Assembly (NCBI GenBank): GCA_027627225.1
Contig: CM051027.1
Span: 90,704,151-90,768,150, forward strand
Source: Congeria kusceri
Taxonomy: Eukaryota > Mollusca > Bivalvia > Myida > Dreissenidae
Direction of reading: 5' to 3'
Length of the DNA: 64,000 nt
Positions 39,121 through 53,083 of the stretch are shown piece after piece. Both the position numbers and the translations under genes were made by a program. The notes under the pieces are model-generated. The model had not been told where the DNA came from and did no database searches. It worked only from the letters and a program-made list of their open reading frames with translations. The stretch's first letter is position 1; every line of letters begins with the position of its first letter.

Positions 39121-39850
39121 TGCTAAAAAATGATTTGTGGTTGACAACATAACCAGTTTTAAAAATATTCAAGTACATTTTTACGTTTCACTGGTAGACT
39201 CGATTTTAACATCGTAAAATGTTCCAGACTTTGCTACATGTATTCTACTTCGTAAAACTAGTATTTCTATAAAAATCAAACTTTCCTACATTGCAAAAAC
39301 AAATCTTGTTCAATTCGTAAAAATACTGTTTACGACAACAACCATGACAACGAGATACAATAATTTACTATCTACTAAAGCCTCTTGTTTATACAGTAGT
39401 CATAATGACTTGATTATAATTATGTACATCAGGAAAACTTGTGGCATGGACTAACATGAACATTACACATAAGAAATTGAATACATTACCCTACAAAATA
39501 TACAGTCTCTCAAGTTTCAACGTGCAATAAAAAGGCTTCCAAATTTTTTAAATGTTTATATTATAATTATTTTTTAGTGGTTCTATTTCACATATTGACT
39601 TTGTGATACATGTATGTGAGATACCGGTATGTGTCATGGTAAGTACCAGACAATCTGTAGCAAAGAAATATTGTGAAATGGCTGACATCAGCTTTTTCAC
39701 ATCCACAGATATATTTTTAGTTCGAATTTCTGAATAAAATCAAACAATCTGAAAACATGTACACATTGTCTAAAACTGTATTAGCATGAAAATGCCACGA
39801 TAACAAATGGGTATTTATACAATCAGTTTTCAGTCCTAGTGTTATGTTTT

Positions 39851-42800
39851 TCAACGCCGCATTACAGTCGAGTCTACCAGGTCCAGGTCTATTTTATAGA
39901 AGACGTATGGATAGTAGTCTACTCCCATGCCAGACAGTCCCGGGATTTCTACGTTACCAGCCTGAAACAAAGATCATATTGGAGATATAATAGAGGCACA
40001 TTATGCACAGCCAATCCAGATTAACGTCTGTCCTTCTCCCACAAACTGTGCAATGATATGATGAATATTATTGCATGCATTAGGCAAAGTAAGTTTTGAT
40101 GGCCTGTAATATTTTGTTGTCTATGAAACCATTTGTTACTTTATAGTGATTAGTGTACATACTCAAATATAGAAATGAAAAAAGTAAACTAATTACCGCA
40201 CCATACAACTGTGTTCATTTACATGTATAATAAAATGTAAGATCATGCAGTTTACACTTAAGTTTAAAATACCAGACAATAAAAATAATTAATCTGACAC
40301 CGGACGATCAAAATATTTAAACTTAAATCCACATTTCACTACCTACAGACACAGACATATTTGAGAAGACAAGTCAACGCGTCACTCACATCCATGCCTG
40401 CCATGGCAGTGTTATCGAGGTGCTCGTACAGTCTGTTCAACTCCTCTCGGAGTCTCCTCTGATTCTTCTTGTGTGGTAACAGAAGCATTGCTTGGAAATT
40501 TACGGGTAAACCATACCTTAAATGAAACATTTGATTTCATTGATGAAGTAATTAGTTTTATCAGTAACAGAATCGGTTTTACACTACAGCCTGCGGTATC
40601 ATGATCTGTTATTTCGACATATTGCAAATCAGCCAATTTTTTACATACATATTACGTAACACGAAATAATTGATTGCAATATAATGGAGCTCCAGTGTAT
40701 ATATATTGTAAGATTAAAAATTTCCATCAAAGATGTTACATACTGTTAGTTTATAATAAGACACATAAAAATATTTCTAAATTGCAATATGTTCAAGATA
40801 CTTCATTAAAATGATGTAAGGATGTTCATCACAAAATGTTGTGCTTGATACTTTAATCTGATTTATCCACCACATACCTTAAAACACTTTCAACAAACAC
40901 TCTGAGGGCTTTTGTGTGGACCCAAGCAGTGAAGCATTCTCCAAAATTCACCTTCAGCCATTTCACTAGTGGACCCTGAAACATGTGCCGGTGGGAATGA
41001 ATCAGTGACGGTCAATAAAACATTAACAGATGACTTTAGAAAGTACCGGTATAATGCTGAAACACAACCTCTATGCCACAGAGACCCTTTAATGTATGTA
41101 ACAAATCCATAATTTGTATTTTATGTGTTGTTTAAACACATTTTGGAAATCTGAAAAGACATGGAATTGAGGGGCAAACTGATGACAAGTGACCAGTTCT
41201 TGTTTTAAAGCCAGTAGAAGTTGGTAAGTATGTGCAACCAGTCAGAGAGACCAGTTCCAGATGTTCATTTCTCACAAACTCACAAACTGTTTCTTCTTAT
41301 CTGCGTCTAGCCTCTTGATTTCGTTCTTGCCAGCTTCCAGCTCTTCAGCATTGTATGTGAAGTCTCGAACTACAAACCTGCAAATATCCAATAGTGATTT
41401 TTCGTAAAAAAAACAGTGAGGTTTTATTATTCGATCAATACAGAATTAATACATTTGGTCACATTCGGAAAAATTTTTTTTTACAATGACTGACACTCAA
41501 CTAGAGTAAACCTCATAATTCTAAGCTGAACTACAACAATGTAAGCAACAAATTCTGATTGTATCACTTCATTTTATTAACCAGAATTTATTTCCAGAAG
41601 TAAACAAAATGTGTAAGCTCACTATATGTTTTTGCTATATAACCTAACAAACAAACTTGTCATTATTACTTAATTCGAAGAGTACGCGCAAAACTATGCT
41701 AAGTCTATAAGTCTATAATAGTTATTTACAGTTACATAGCATAGTTTTGAGCTGAGCCATCATTATAATAACCACAACAAGAGCTGTTCGTAAAACATAA
41801 GCTATAACAGTAGGTCCAATGCAATCTTTAAAATATCAAGTTTGGTGAGGATTGGATGACATTTGATGATTGTTGGACATAGAAAGTGTATACTGCTAAA
41901 AAGGCCAATTTTAGATAAAATCAAGGGCCGTACTTCCTAGGGCGATTTGGCTATATATCGAACTTGGTCCAGGTATTATGGCCATAAACATTTTCCTGCA
42001 GCTTGGTGAAGCTTGGATGAAAACTGTTAAACTTTGAGAGCGGAAACATCTAAAATGCCAATTTTATATCATTCAAGGGCCATAACTCAACAATTCCTGG
42101 AGCAATTTGGCTGATTGTCAAACATGGCGGAGATATTATGCCCACAAACATTTTCACCAAGTATGGTGAAGATTGGATAAAAAATGTTGGCTAAAAATGC
42201 CAATTTTAGGTAATTCAAGGGCCATAACTGATTCATGGGACGATTTGGCTGATATAATGGGGGGGGGCATAATAAATAATGCTAAAACTCAATTTATTTT
42301 AAACTTATGAAGTAAAGCCATGCTGCATACTTGTTTTCGCGACATTTCTGTCTAAACTCGTCCTCTACACGTCTGAACAGCGTCACGGTACACAGACAGT
42401 TCTCTTCATCTTCGTAAATCGTACTAAAATTAAATGACACATATATGTAGAAAGCAATGAAACTCTAGCTGTATCAGGAGTAAGAAAACTTATTACCACC
42501 TAAAACCGCTGTTAAAAGGAACAGAGTCATTTATTATGGGTATTAAACTGTCTGTCCGAAAATAAAGAGATACAAACAAAACATTGTGTTCGAAAAACAC
42601 ACATGCCCCCGGTCAGTGCTGGACAGCCCATTTGAATTATTCTTAGTCCAAATTAGGTAAAGGTCAAAGTATGGTTGGCTGATATGGGTGGATTGGGAAT
42701 GGTCATAAGCAACAACTGTGTAAGTATCCAAATGCTGTAGTAAGCGGTGCTGGTGCTAGATGAAACGGTAAAATCTAGGTAACCAAGAACAAGGTCAAGG

Positions 42801-45800
42801 TAAAAGTGAGGTTGGGTGATGGTCATGAGCAACAACTGTTTAAGTATCCAAGTGTTGTAACAAGAGGTGTGGTGCTAGACGAAACAGTAAAATCTAGTTA
42901 ACCAAGAAACAGTCCATTTGAATTATTCTAAGCGCAAATTGGGTCAAGGTCAAAGTGAGATTGTTTTTTTTTATACAATATAATATATAATGATGTTGCA
43001 GCAACACATACATGTTACACCATATTATGCACTTTAATCGTAACAATATTATAATTGGTGATGTGTATATCAGATGCATGGGATTCTTACGAGTGGTTAT
43101 GATATATAAAAAGTGGGAAAGAAAATGATACAGAAAGACATTTACAAGATATTTAAGTGGACTAATTGTTTTATTATATTATCACGGAGGGACGGACGGA
43201 CGGACAGGACAATCACTATATGCCTCCTGCATCAAGATGCCGGGGGCATAAAAAATAATTGTGCTAAACAAGATAGTGTCCAACAATAACAGAAGCTCAA
43301 TCCTATATTTAAAGCAAGTCACAAATTGCCTATACAACACAATATACAACAATAAACCTTTAATAAACGCACAAATTTATCAGCAGTGGTGCCACATACA
43401 CATTTTTATTTGAAGGGAACATTCTAGCAAACATTTTGGAAAATACGATAAGTAACCCAAAACTGCATGACAATCAATTGTGTAGTTACAAAAGTGACCT
43501 AGGTTGGCGACTTACTTAGAGGACCGGGGCACAATCATGTCAGTCAGGCTTTCGTACTTGGCCTTCCAGTCATGTAGAAATGACCTGTACAAATAATTGT
43601 TGAAGTTAGATCAAGCATTCAGGTTTGCGACATACATTTTCTAATGAGGAGCAGAAAACAAGTGTATTTTGAATACTTGCTACAAACAAACACACAACAA
43701 ACACGATCATTCAACCAAATAAATGTGTTAATGACAGCAAAGCAAATATATAGTACAGGTATATTCCACTGAATACTTAGACACATATTTATACATTATT
43801 ATGAGCTGAGAAAAATATATTTAACATTAATATTAAAATTGAAATGATTAAATGATTAAACAATGAAAAGATAATGAGCAAGCCATAGCACCTAGCAGTA
43901 GAGTTGGAAGACTTACTTTTGCACGACAACGAGCAGGGTGACAAGGTATTCGGAATCCAGCACAAAGTGCTCCTTTTTTACGATGTCACCCAGGTAGCGA
44001 GTGATCAGGTTGCCGCTGTAAGAATGAGGCAATGTTACAATGATTACCAACCGGAACTCCAAATCAGTCTCAATTCACTTATGTTATTTTAATGCAGAAT
44101 ATCAAAAAATTAACTGTAAATATACAATTCATGTTTGATGCTTACAATATTTCATTGTTTAAAAGGCTAGAGTTGGGGCTGAAGCCCTGTTTGGAAAAAG
44201 TTATCTAGTCTTCACAAATAAAGTTTCTATTCTGTAATCAGTAGCCCGTCAGTCCGCCAATCCAGCTGAATAGAATGGACAGGACTACAATTTAGTGGAC
44301 CACACTATGTAGCTTGTTGTTCAATCTCTTATAAAGAATAAAAAACAATCATGGTTTTGTTAAGGGATTAACATTTTCCTCATGACCAAGGGGCCTTAAA
44401 CCAGTAAAATTTTGCTGGACCAAGCAAGAATATGATGAAGTCGTTTCATGGCCCACTGGTTAATGTCGAAGACTGATTATCACACCAAATCTGATAAGTG
44501 AGAACAAAACATCCAAGTGTTAGGTCAATTTTGGGGGAAAACTGTAGGATATAAAATGATTTTTTTTCTAAAGGATGACGCCTTTAATCAACCACTGTTA
44601 CATAAAGTAAAATGCCCTTGTTATCACTAGTGACATTTGTTATTTGTTTATGGGTATTTCTTCATATTTTAGATATCCTTACGTTGCCTTTCTCTCCAGA
44701 TTCTGCAGATTTCCTTTCAAGTTGTTGTAGGCGGTGGACTTCACTCTCAGGTCAGCCTCAATTTGTGACACTTGCTGTTGAACAGACAAATGGTACTTGA
44801 CCACAAATACATGGTACATTAGAAAATGTTTCGTAATCTTATTTTGATTTCTTCTTCGGTTCTTTTAGCAATTTGCTACTAAAACTAAAATTTTATAAAA
44901 ATGAGGGTTATTCTCTCAATATCTGGGGAAGATATTTCAAAATAACAGGCATTTTTTTAGAAACATAAAAATGTCCTAAATTGGCAACAAAATTTTATTT
45001 CTTAATGCCAATCTTACTTTAAAAACATCCAACATTTACCGGAATATTTACAAATATGTATTTCTTCATTCTGAAGGAATACATTTTTGTAAATATACCG
45101 GTAAGTTTGTTTTATGACTTATTTTATTATGATCATCACTGAGGGATCCACGTTTTGTATCATCTGGTCTGCTTACTTTTGAGATTATATCCGTGATGTT
45201 TCTCAGAGATTGTTTAATGGGATACCTGGCCAGGTCCCATTGAAAGCGAGTCAGGTAAGTGTTCAAGTCCACTGTAAGAAACATCAAAGGTTTTACTTAA
45301 TATTAATTTTGGTTACAACATTATGCCATTACACAATACTGAAATAATTATTATATATTATGAATGTGATTTCTATTGAGTATTTTACAATTGACAAGCA
45401 AAGATTTCCAGTCGGCTAAAAGCCGCTTCTAAGAGATGCAGAGAAAGCAAGTAGACATAGTCAATCATTAGCTGTACCTAATTTATAAACCTAAAGACAG
45501 ACTTATATGGAACGTTAATTTTATGTACATAAATGCTGACCTCCATTGGCAATGAGGTTTTCCTGTAGCTTGTCCCTCTGATCATCTAAAACCTCCCCCA
45601 AATAGCCGGCAACTTTCTTTGTAATGCTGTAATGCAGATATTCTCTTCATTGTAGCAAATTGTAATAAAATGATGTTAAAATAACATTTAATTTCAATAC
45701 TGCAAAAAGGTAATGCGTTTACAGTACTGAATTTAAAAGTTATTTTATACACACAATATCATTCCTGTGAAGGATATTCACTTTTATTGTTGATGATTAT

Positions 45801-46549
45801 ATTAACATCTGTTGAGAAAGTTGTCCACGCAAAATGCAAAAACTATTTCAAAAAACCAAGCTGCTTCAGAGGTTGTTTTGAAATTCACATTTTAATACTT
45901 TGCTTAGTGTACCAGCCTAAATATTTATCATTAAGCATTTGATGGTTACACACTACCAGGGCAAACTTATGTATATTTCAATTTATCTAATATCAGCCTA
46001 CGACAATAACAAGTGCACATCATGACAAAATTATAACGAGGCTTACAATAAATAACAAATAAATACTCATGTCATCATTTAAAAGCTTGTATATTTCATT
46101 CTTACCTCTCACAATATATATCTAGTTTTGCGAGGTCATCTGAGAGCCCAACCAAAGTGTCTAGAGTACCAACCTTCAAAACAATGCAGAATTCTGTTAA
46201 ATCATTAGTTGTTTTAGCAATATAAATGTCATTATTTTAGATTCAAATGTGTTTATTTCAATGAAAGAGTGTACATATTTTAAAAGTTAAATGTGAGTAT
46301 AAACAACTGACAACTTCTAACACCTCCAAACATAACTACCACCAGTGCCAATGCTACTGCTGCTGCTATCATCACTACTACCATTATAATTTCTTCCAAC
46401 CTTACACACTGGGCTACCTTTAGGTCTGGAAGATTGAATTTGTAGTTTGTAGACAGGACATTGTTTCGAGCTGTAGCAGTGTTGAGCTTGTCAAAGGTTT
46501 GTTGACACGTCTTGTCTCCTGGTGCAGATATTAGCCAGAACTCTGCCAT
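39851..46549 (-). CDS. ATP6V1C: V-type proton ATPase V1 subunit C, 12 coding exons
   Basis: Subunit C is a stalk component of the V1 sector. It bridges the peripheral EG stalks and V0 subunit a, and is released during reversible V-ATPase disassembly. Minus-strand coding exons in reading order are 46549-46418, 46173-46106, 45626-45541, 45271-45177, 44774-44683, 44015-43917, 43584-43516, 42423-42331, 41377-41284, 40975-40878, 40516-40390 and 39961-39851. Every junction is GT-AG on the minus strand, and the frame is 1,164 nt (387 aa). The animal C1 subunit is about 382 aa. Diagnostic stretches are [20 protein letters not shown] at the N-terminus, [68 protein letters not shown] and [36 protein letters not shown] lies near the C-terminus. 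The start matches the family exactly. A 5' untranslated exon is likely but was not located. Confidence 0.96.
41775..42275 (-). repeat. Repeat element in ATP6V1C intron 8
   Basis: Units containing 'caagggccataact', 'cgatttggctgat' and 'ggtgaagattggat' recur three times at spacings of about 120-150 bases. They are bounded by 'agagctgttcg' and a G-rich 'gggggggcataataaa' end. This resembles the tandem-core non-autonomous repeats elsewhere in the window. The strand is uncertain. Confidence 0.45.
42540..43255. repeat. Repeat element in ATP6V1C intron 7
   Basis: Two diverged ~120-bp units contain 'aagtatccaa', 'gctagatgaaac/gctagacgaaac' and 'agtaaaatctag'. They are flanked by copies of 'cagcccatttgaattattct' (near 42,624) and 'cagtccatttgaattattct' (42,909). 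The right end has 'gacggacggacggac' and 'gccgggggcataaaa', typical of this repeat type. Confidence 0.5.
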
Positions 46550-47086
46550 CTTGACAGCAGGTAATCGATAAAGTAGTATCTACATAATTTTAAACAATGA
46601 GAATTACAGACTGACAGGTCATTACTTTCCCGTGAACCTAATTAATAAATGTTATATTACCAAAATTAGAACATCCATATTCCATACAGGTAGTAGATGA
46701 TGAACATCAGTAAACTTGTAGAGTTTTAGTCATTTGTGTATGATGTTAAAATCTGCTGAAGAAATATTATACCAAATTTAAAGTAATAGTATTGACAGTG
46801 ATGGTTCGAATTGATGGATAAGAGGCAATTAAATCAAGTTTGCGACTAGTTGGGTCATTAATATCACAACATAGCCAGCTGACTTATCTGCTGGGAGTTG
46901 ATTTCATTACTGAATGGGCCTGTGAAATAAGAATGGCTGATTCACAAGGGTACTACTGAAGAGCACTGAAAATAAATGAAGAAATTAATTTTACTTCATC
47001 TAATGTATCTAAATTCTAATGTTACAAATGTATGTCGCAAGTCTATAGTAAGTAAACTCTTGTAAACCTGACTAAATTTATGTAGT

Positions 47087-47208
47087 GTGCGTGGGTAAGA
47101 ACCAACTGCTGGGTTAGCTCAGATGGTAGAACCCCGTGCTAGTGTTCCGGCAGTCGTGGGTTCGAACCTTGCACCGGACGCACTTTACCTCCCAGGTTTA
47201 CTTTAATG
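47087..47208 (+). repeat. tRNA-derived SINE fragment, copy 1
   Basis: It contains an A box 'ttagctcagatggtaga' and a B box 'gggttcgaacc', preceded by 'gtgggtaagaaccaactgc' and followed by 'aggtttactttaa'. A second copy lies at 49,817-49,930. Because its acceptor stem does not pair well, a functional tRNA is unlikely. It abuts the left target duplication of the hAT-like element. Confidence 0.65.
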
Positions 47209-47216
47209 GTGTCAGG

Positions 47217-49749
47217 CAGTGCTCCAGCTAGGCCTAAATGACAGGGCGCAGCGCCCTGCAGCCCTCGACCCCCGTCCTGCTGCCTTTTATCCCGTCCTGC
47301 CCTTTTTAATCTCCTCCTTGCCGTATGTCTGTGTACATGTACATGTACTACGCGATGGACAAAACGGATACATGCTGCGTCCATTTAATCCCCTGTGTAA
47401 ATACCGACTAATAAAACCCGTGTATGTGTGTATTACGTCACTTATTTCGTCTTTGATCAGATTAAAGCACTCGCTGATTTTGCCGATCTCAGCTATTGAT
47501 TCAACATTTCGTCACTGGACGTATCTATGCACAAATTAGTCAATGTTTATGCAGCTTCTGCACCTGACGAATACATGCACGTTTCCCATGAGGTGTCCGT
47601 AACCTTGCAGAATTAGACGCGATATTCTAGCAAAACACGTTTTTATCATGGAAAAATTTATTGTGTGTCACCAATGTTCGTATTGTTCGCGTCATTAGAA
47701 ATATTCCTTAAATTGACTATGGGCAATTAAGATATTGTTTATGATTAAAGCGTGTTGAACCCACATATCGCTCGTACGTTAAACACTTAACATATTATAA
47801 TATATTTTATATATAAAATTTTTTAATCCAATTTCAATTATCCATCTATAGAAAATCACAAGTATTCCAACTTTAAACATAACGCATTAAAACATAATTG
47901 CATGTTGTTTCAAATTTATGGCACACAAACACTGAAACTTTTTTATGTAATTTTCATGTTTCGGACTACACAGTTTAGTTTCACCAGTTACTCGTCACAC
48001 GGATGTCAGCATCACATCAAAGCCGTGTTTTGCACTTTGACGCTTAAACGTGCTGTTTATTTGAAATCGTGTCAAAGAAATGTTGTTATAGCTCATAAAG
48101 GGTGTCAGCAAGTCAACGAATAAATGCCTAAGTATGATTGTAATAATCCAAGTTTTAACAGTTGGATTTTATAAGACATTAAGTTTAATGTTTAGGCAAC
48201 TCAGTGTATTTTTTATATTTATATACCTAAGTAGCCGTTATGAATTTAAGGTTCTCACATATATAGTCAAAGCGAGACTGCACATTATTTTGACCAAAAA
48301 TTATTACGTTGCACATAAGTAGCTCTATTAATTACATATCTCCATAATAAAATAGAGCTGTGCTAAAAAAACGCGCTAACTATTTGTTAACGTCAAAGAC
48401 GTCACGAAATGCTCGTGGGAAGCGTGCGTGTACAGCTTCTGTTTAACGCAATGTTTCATATATTGTGATAGATATTTTCTGTCCAGCCATGCAAATAGCT
48501 GCATGTAAACTTGATCTGGTGTTGTATGGCTTATCAGCAATAGTCAGATTACTTAGGTGTAGCTAGAAATTGGCTGATAAAAAAACAAAGCAGGGGGAGA
48601 ATTACAGATAATTTGGGCATGGGGACATTAGGAATTTGCTAGAAAATTGTTAGTTTAGAAGAGAGCCAGATCTTGATTATTATTCTTACCTTTGGTCTCA
48701 TTGTTTAAACTAGAAGAACTGATTGTAAAGTAATTATTAAACATTGTGAACTATTACCAAGAAATATTTGTGGACGTTAACCAGTTTGGATTTATTTTAG
48801 TGTGCATAACAATGTGGACATATTGAAATTATTGAACAATTATGAAATGTGAATACCAGGATCAGTGACTTTTTAATGAATGTGACTTTATTTTGTTGGA
48901 TTACCATTACATCATGTATTTTTGTACTTCGTTAAAATTGTGTTTTAGTTTGTAAAAGAAAATATATTTCAAATAAATTGTGTGTATGTTGCTGGATTCT
49001 TTGTCTCTGTTGCTGTCTGTCATGTAACAATATTTTTGACCACAGTCATGTCCTGTAAGAAAACATCGCTTTAAAAACTGCCGTAATGCCAATATAAATA
49101 TCAGCTCGAACAGCGTGAAAGTGTGCATTCAAAAATCTATTTTGAAAATACTGTTGGTTTATCGTTATGCTAATATGATCAATTGTAAATTTATTGTTAC
49201 TATACTATCTGTTTTTCCAATGTACATTACTATCATTCAACTACTTAAACAGTCAAACGCTGATATATGTAATAAATACGAATTTTTCCATTTTATTTAC
49301 AAATATTAAATAAGTTTTCAGTAATATATTTAAGTTAATTATTGAAATACCAATACACAGGACATCTGTATTTCTTGAACAGCACATATTTTCTGACGTT
49401 ACATTTCGGACGTATGTTTATATATAGCAAATAAAACATAATGCTTTTGATTATATTTATGCAAGCTATAGATTGTAATTTAAATTGTTATATATAAATG
49501 CTACTGATCATATTTCAAGGTAATTCTTACAGATATTTTTAATGAATGCAGCTAAAGTTACCTACAAAAAAACAACTTACAATAATTAATAAGCAACACA
49601 AAAAAATAAACAAAACAAATAAATTATATGACCTATGTGTTTGTTACACATATATATTCCTATATCACCTTGAAAAAATATGAGCACGCGCAAAAGTGCC
49701 CTTTTAGCAATTAGCACCCTGCCCTTTTTCAAACCTGGCTTGAGCACAG
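47217..49749. mobile_element. hAT-like DNA transposon, non-autonomous or decayed, with 8-bp target duplication
   Basis: The left end 'cagtgctccagctagg' and the right end (reverse complement 'ctgtgctcaagccagg') match at 13 of 16 positions. Exact 8-bp direct repeats 'gtgtcagg' flank the element at 47,209-47,216 and 49,750-49,757. CAGTG-type ends with an 8-bp duplication are hallmarks of the hAT superfamily. The interior (2.5 kb) has only short frames (106 codons or fewer) and no recognisable transposase. The GC-rich left subterminal region has 'agggcgcagcgccct'. Both ends carry a 'cctgcccttttt' word. Confidence 0.8.
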
Positions 49750-49816
49750 GTGTCAGGAGTACAGGGCAGGAGTGCCTGGAGTTGGCCTAAAAGGTGAATG
49801 GGAGAAGGAATGTAGT

Positions 49817-49930
49817 GTTCGTGGGTAAGAACCAACTGCCCGGTTAGCTCAGATGGTAGAGAACCGTATTAGAGTTCCGGCGGTCGTGGGTTCGGACCCC
49901 ACACAAGGCACACTAAGGTTTACTTTATTT
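49817..49930 (+). repeat. tRNA-derived SINE fragment, copy 2
   Basis: It has an A box 'ttagctcagatggtagag' and a T arm 'gtgggttcggaccccac' with a perfect five-base stem. The upstream 'gtgggtaagaaccaactgc' and downstream 'aaggtttactttat' are shared with copy 1 at 47,087. Its structure is more intact than copy 1. I still favour a SINE head because sequence on both sides is repeated as well. Confidence 0.6.
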
Positions 49931-52900
49931 AAAACCTAGTCATTTCCAGATGAAAATATGTTCTATTACAAATGAATGTGTCTAATTCATCCATTAAACA
50001 ATTTCAAGTCAGAGCATTTACAATTGATTCGCAATCAACTAGATCCATCAGCCTCAGGTACTGTGGTAGCAGACGATTCATCTGAATTTCGCATCCTTGG
50101 CAATAACAGCTGTGGACAGATTCTTAATTAAAATTGAATTCAGTACAGTGTAAATGTTTTTCACTCCGCACTTACAATGCTCTGTAACTCTTAAAACAGC
50201 GTTTAAATACAACATTTGTCCGACTGTCATAATCGACATCGGCCAAATGATGGGCTATTATCTGAAGACTTTCATTTGTCGGTAAATTAAGAAAATCAAA
50301 AAAATATATAAAAAGTGAATATTTATTTTTAAAACAAAAATAATATTATCTACATATGATCTTACCGTTTATATCAGAGAACGTTTTACAATACAGTTAA
50401 ATTGCTATATGTTTAAAATTGCAGCTTTTCAATACGACATTTTGTCTCTCACGTGATCTTGTGACTTCCGGATAAACATTCGAACTCACATCCGGTAGCA
50501 CCCAAACATATGTTTTTAATAATAGAAATAAATGAAAGTAATATAATCTCTACAGTATATTAACTGTTTAATTTACATCAACAGAGTTTGTTGTAATTAT
50601 CATAAATCGTTCTTGATAATGTATTTGCACTGGGCTCGAAATTATAGGGTACGTTTTCAACTTCTGAAGGTTACTTACAACTATATCATGCTGCGGGGTC
50701 TTTAGCATATCTACTTTCACCACCGAAAAAGTGTCGTTCCTTTCTCTCAAAGTAATGAACCAAATGCGGTTTTAGAGGGGACGGCGTACGCCCCCTCTAA
50801 AATTGTGAAGCATTCAATTCATTCAAGTGTTTTTCACTCAATTTATTGAAGTAACCGAACCCGGTCTGTTTTCGGTATATTTGTTAAATTTTACAATTAT
50901 ATAGAATTTACACATTACCGATATTCATCCCATCATGTATAGCGACAAAAATCAGGCTTTAAGGTAACGTTTTTCTGTTACTGAACATTCCCGCCCACTC
51001 AGTAAAACTACTTAAAACGCAAAATGCGTGTATTCCTTGCGTGTTCTTTTAATGAATTACGACCGCGACGAGTAATAACAGAACTAGTATTAACAATTTT
51101 ACTTGTTCAGTTGAATTATTCACAAATTGCAAAAGACACAATTATATAAAATTTAATTACATATTACAAAAAAATAATAGAGAAAACACAGTAAAGATAG
51201 CGAAACATGCGCCTGATATGTTTGTAAGAATTTGTCATAAATGAACAATTGTCAATTAAACTAATAAAGGGTTAGTCACGTGAAATTATATCACACGGGA
51301 AACACTATTTGTCTTTGCGTAAATGCAATTGTTTTTTGCCAAAAAATACTGTTACTGTATCCTTAAAAATGTCGCCTGTCATTAGTGCTCATTTATATAT
51401 TTCCGAAATTGTCCAAATCAGTCATTTTAAAACTTCTAACCAATTTTTACTATACAAGGAATCGATATTGTGTACCTATATTTTCCATGACCTATATGTT
51501 CATATTTCCCACACTTTATAATAACACTTTTAACACATATATATAAATTCAAAGCGAATGGATGTCTCAACTAGAGCGTTTTTTTTTTTAAATTACACGA
51601 AAAGTGCCTAAAATTAGCAGAACAAAATATGTTTTATCGGTACTTTAAAGTTGCATAACAATGTACACATATCTAAACATGCGGGTGCGACGACAATCAT
51701 CCATGGAACAACGATCCTCATTTCCTCTTTTATCCATTTTTTTAAAGTTTTACATATTCATAATTACGAATTAAAATGAACTAAAATGATGAACTGTTAA
51801 AAGTATGTTAATTGATGTTTAATATCAAGTAAACTACAAACCCATCAAAAATAAATTATTTGATGGTATTGTAATTGAGTAACAGGTCATGACTCTTGTG
51901 CGTCCATAGGGTATATTGTTTTTACAATATTAATCCAATATACACCCATAGGCACTATATTAACTAGACATTCGCACTTTTAGCCCGAATTTCTCCAGAC
52001 TTTTCAAGAACACAAAATAATGTATTAGACTTCGATGTATTTATTTTGTTATTACCTGAAATTTCGTTTTGATACAAAAATAAAACAAAATATCAAAACA
52101 AAAACTCGCAAAAATGCGAAAACAAAATGAAGTCAATTTCACTGTTAGAAATTAAGAGCACATATTTTCGTTATCTTCCTTTCCTTTTGATTATAAAAAA
52201 CTTTAAAAAATAATTATTTAATGAATTAAATATAAATAACGAGACAATTTGATCTTATACTCCACACCTAAGTACGTGGAATGCAGCCTCCTTGTACGGT
52301 ACACTGCACAGTAGTCAGTCCCAGGTTTTGCCATTAACATTTTAAACTCTTTCCCAGCTATTGTTAATGGATTAATTCATTAAATATCACAAACAGATAA
52401 GAGCTTTGCTACGTGCTCCTTTATGTAAAATAGCTTAAACGTTAATCACGTAATATCCAAGTACAATGACTGGATAAATCTGCATTTAATTTGCATTTGA
52501 TTTACATTTTTGGAAACATCTATTATTCATTTTGGGATGATGTTATGCATGAAATGTTTTGTTTTTTTATATTGGAGTGTCGTTGTTAAACACTTTGATT
52601 ATAAACTGTATCGAATTTCTACATACACCACGATTTGATCGTGTAATTATTTATTTTGGCACCCGAGAGCACGAGGAAATATAAATGATCACTGAAACGT
52701 TCAATTTGTATCATACCTGTATTGGAAATTGTGTATGATGGGGCTGTGAAAAAATTTGAAACCGATGCGATTTGTCATTTTTGAGAAAACGGCAATCAAA
52801 AAAGGTCTAGTTGGAAATGCCTATGGATGTATGTTAAACTGTGCAATTTAGTCTAGTTGTTGATGACAACATGATAAAAGTGGTTTATTTATTAAAATTT

Positions 52901-53083
52901 CCCCCCAAAACCCCCACACTAAACAAATAAAATAAGAAAGATTACTTGTTTAGTTGTGTGCAACCCGTAAACATTAACGAATCAAATTCGCGAATCGTGA
53001 CCTTTTGTGACAGGTCATATGCAAATGAGGTTGTGGAAGCTGCAGAAGTGAAACGCGAAATTCTTGTTACATACGAATCAAGT
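49931..53083. other. No gene recognised; two short hairpins
   Basis: AT-rich sequence without supported exons. A near-perfect palindrome lies at 50,770-50,802 ('ttttagaggg' pairing with 'ccctctaaaa'). A smaller inverted repeat lies at about 51,905-51,952 ('ccatagggtatattg' against 'caatatacacccatagg'). Blocks at 52,310-52,400 and 52,735-52,800 are related to sequences near 58,865 and 60,010. Confidence 0.5.

Noticed and set aside
47219..47539. 106-codon frame at the left end of the hAT-like element
   Set aside because: It starts inside the transposon end and shows no transposase or zinc-finger motif.
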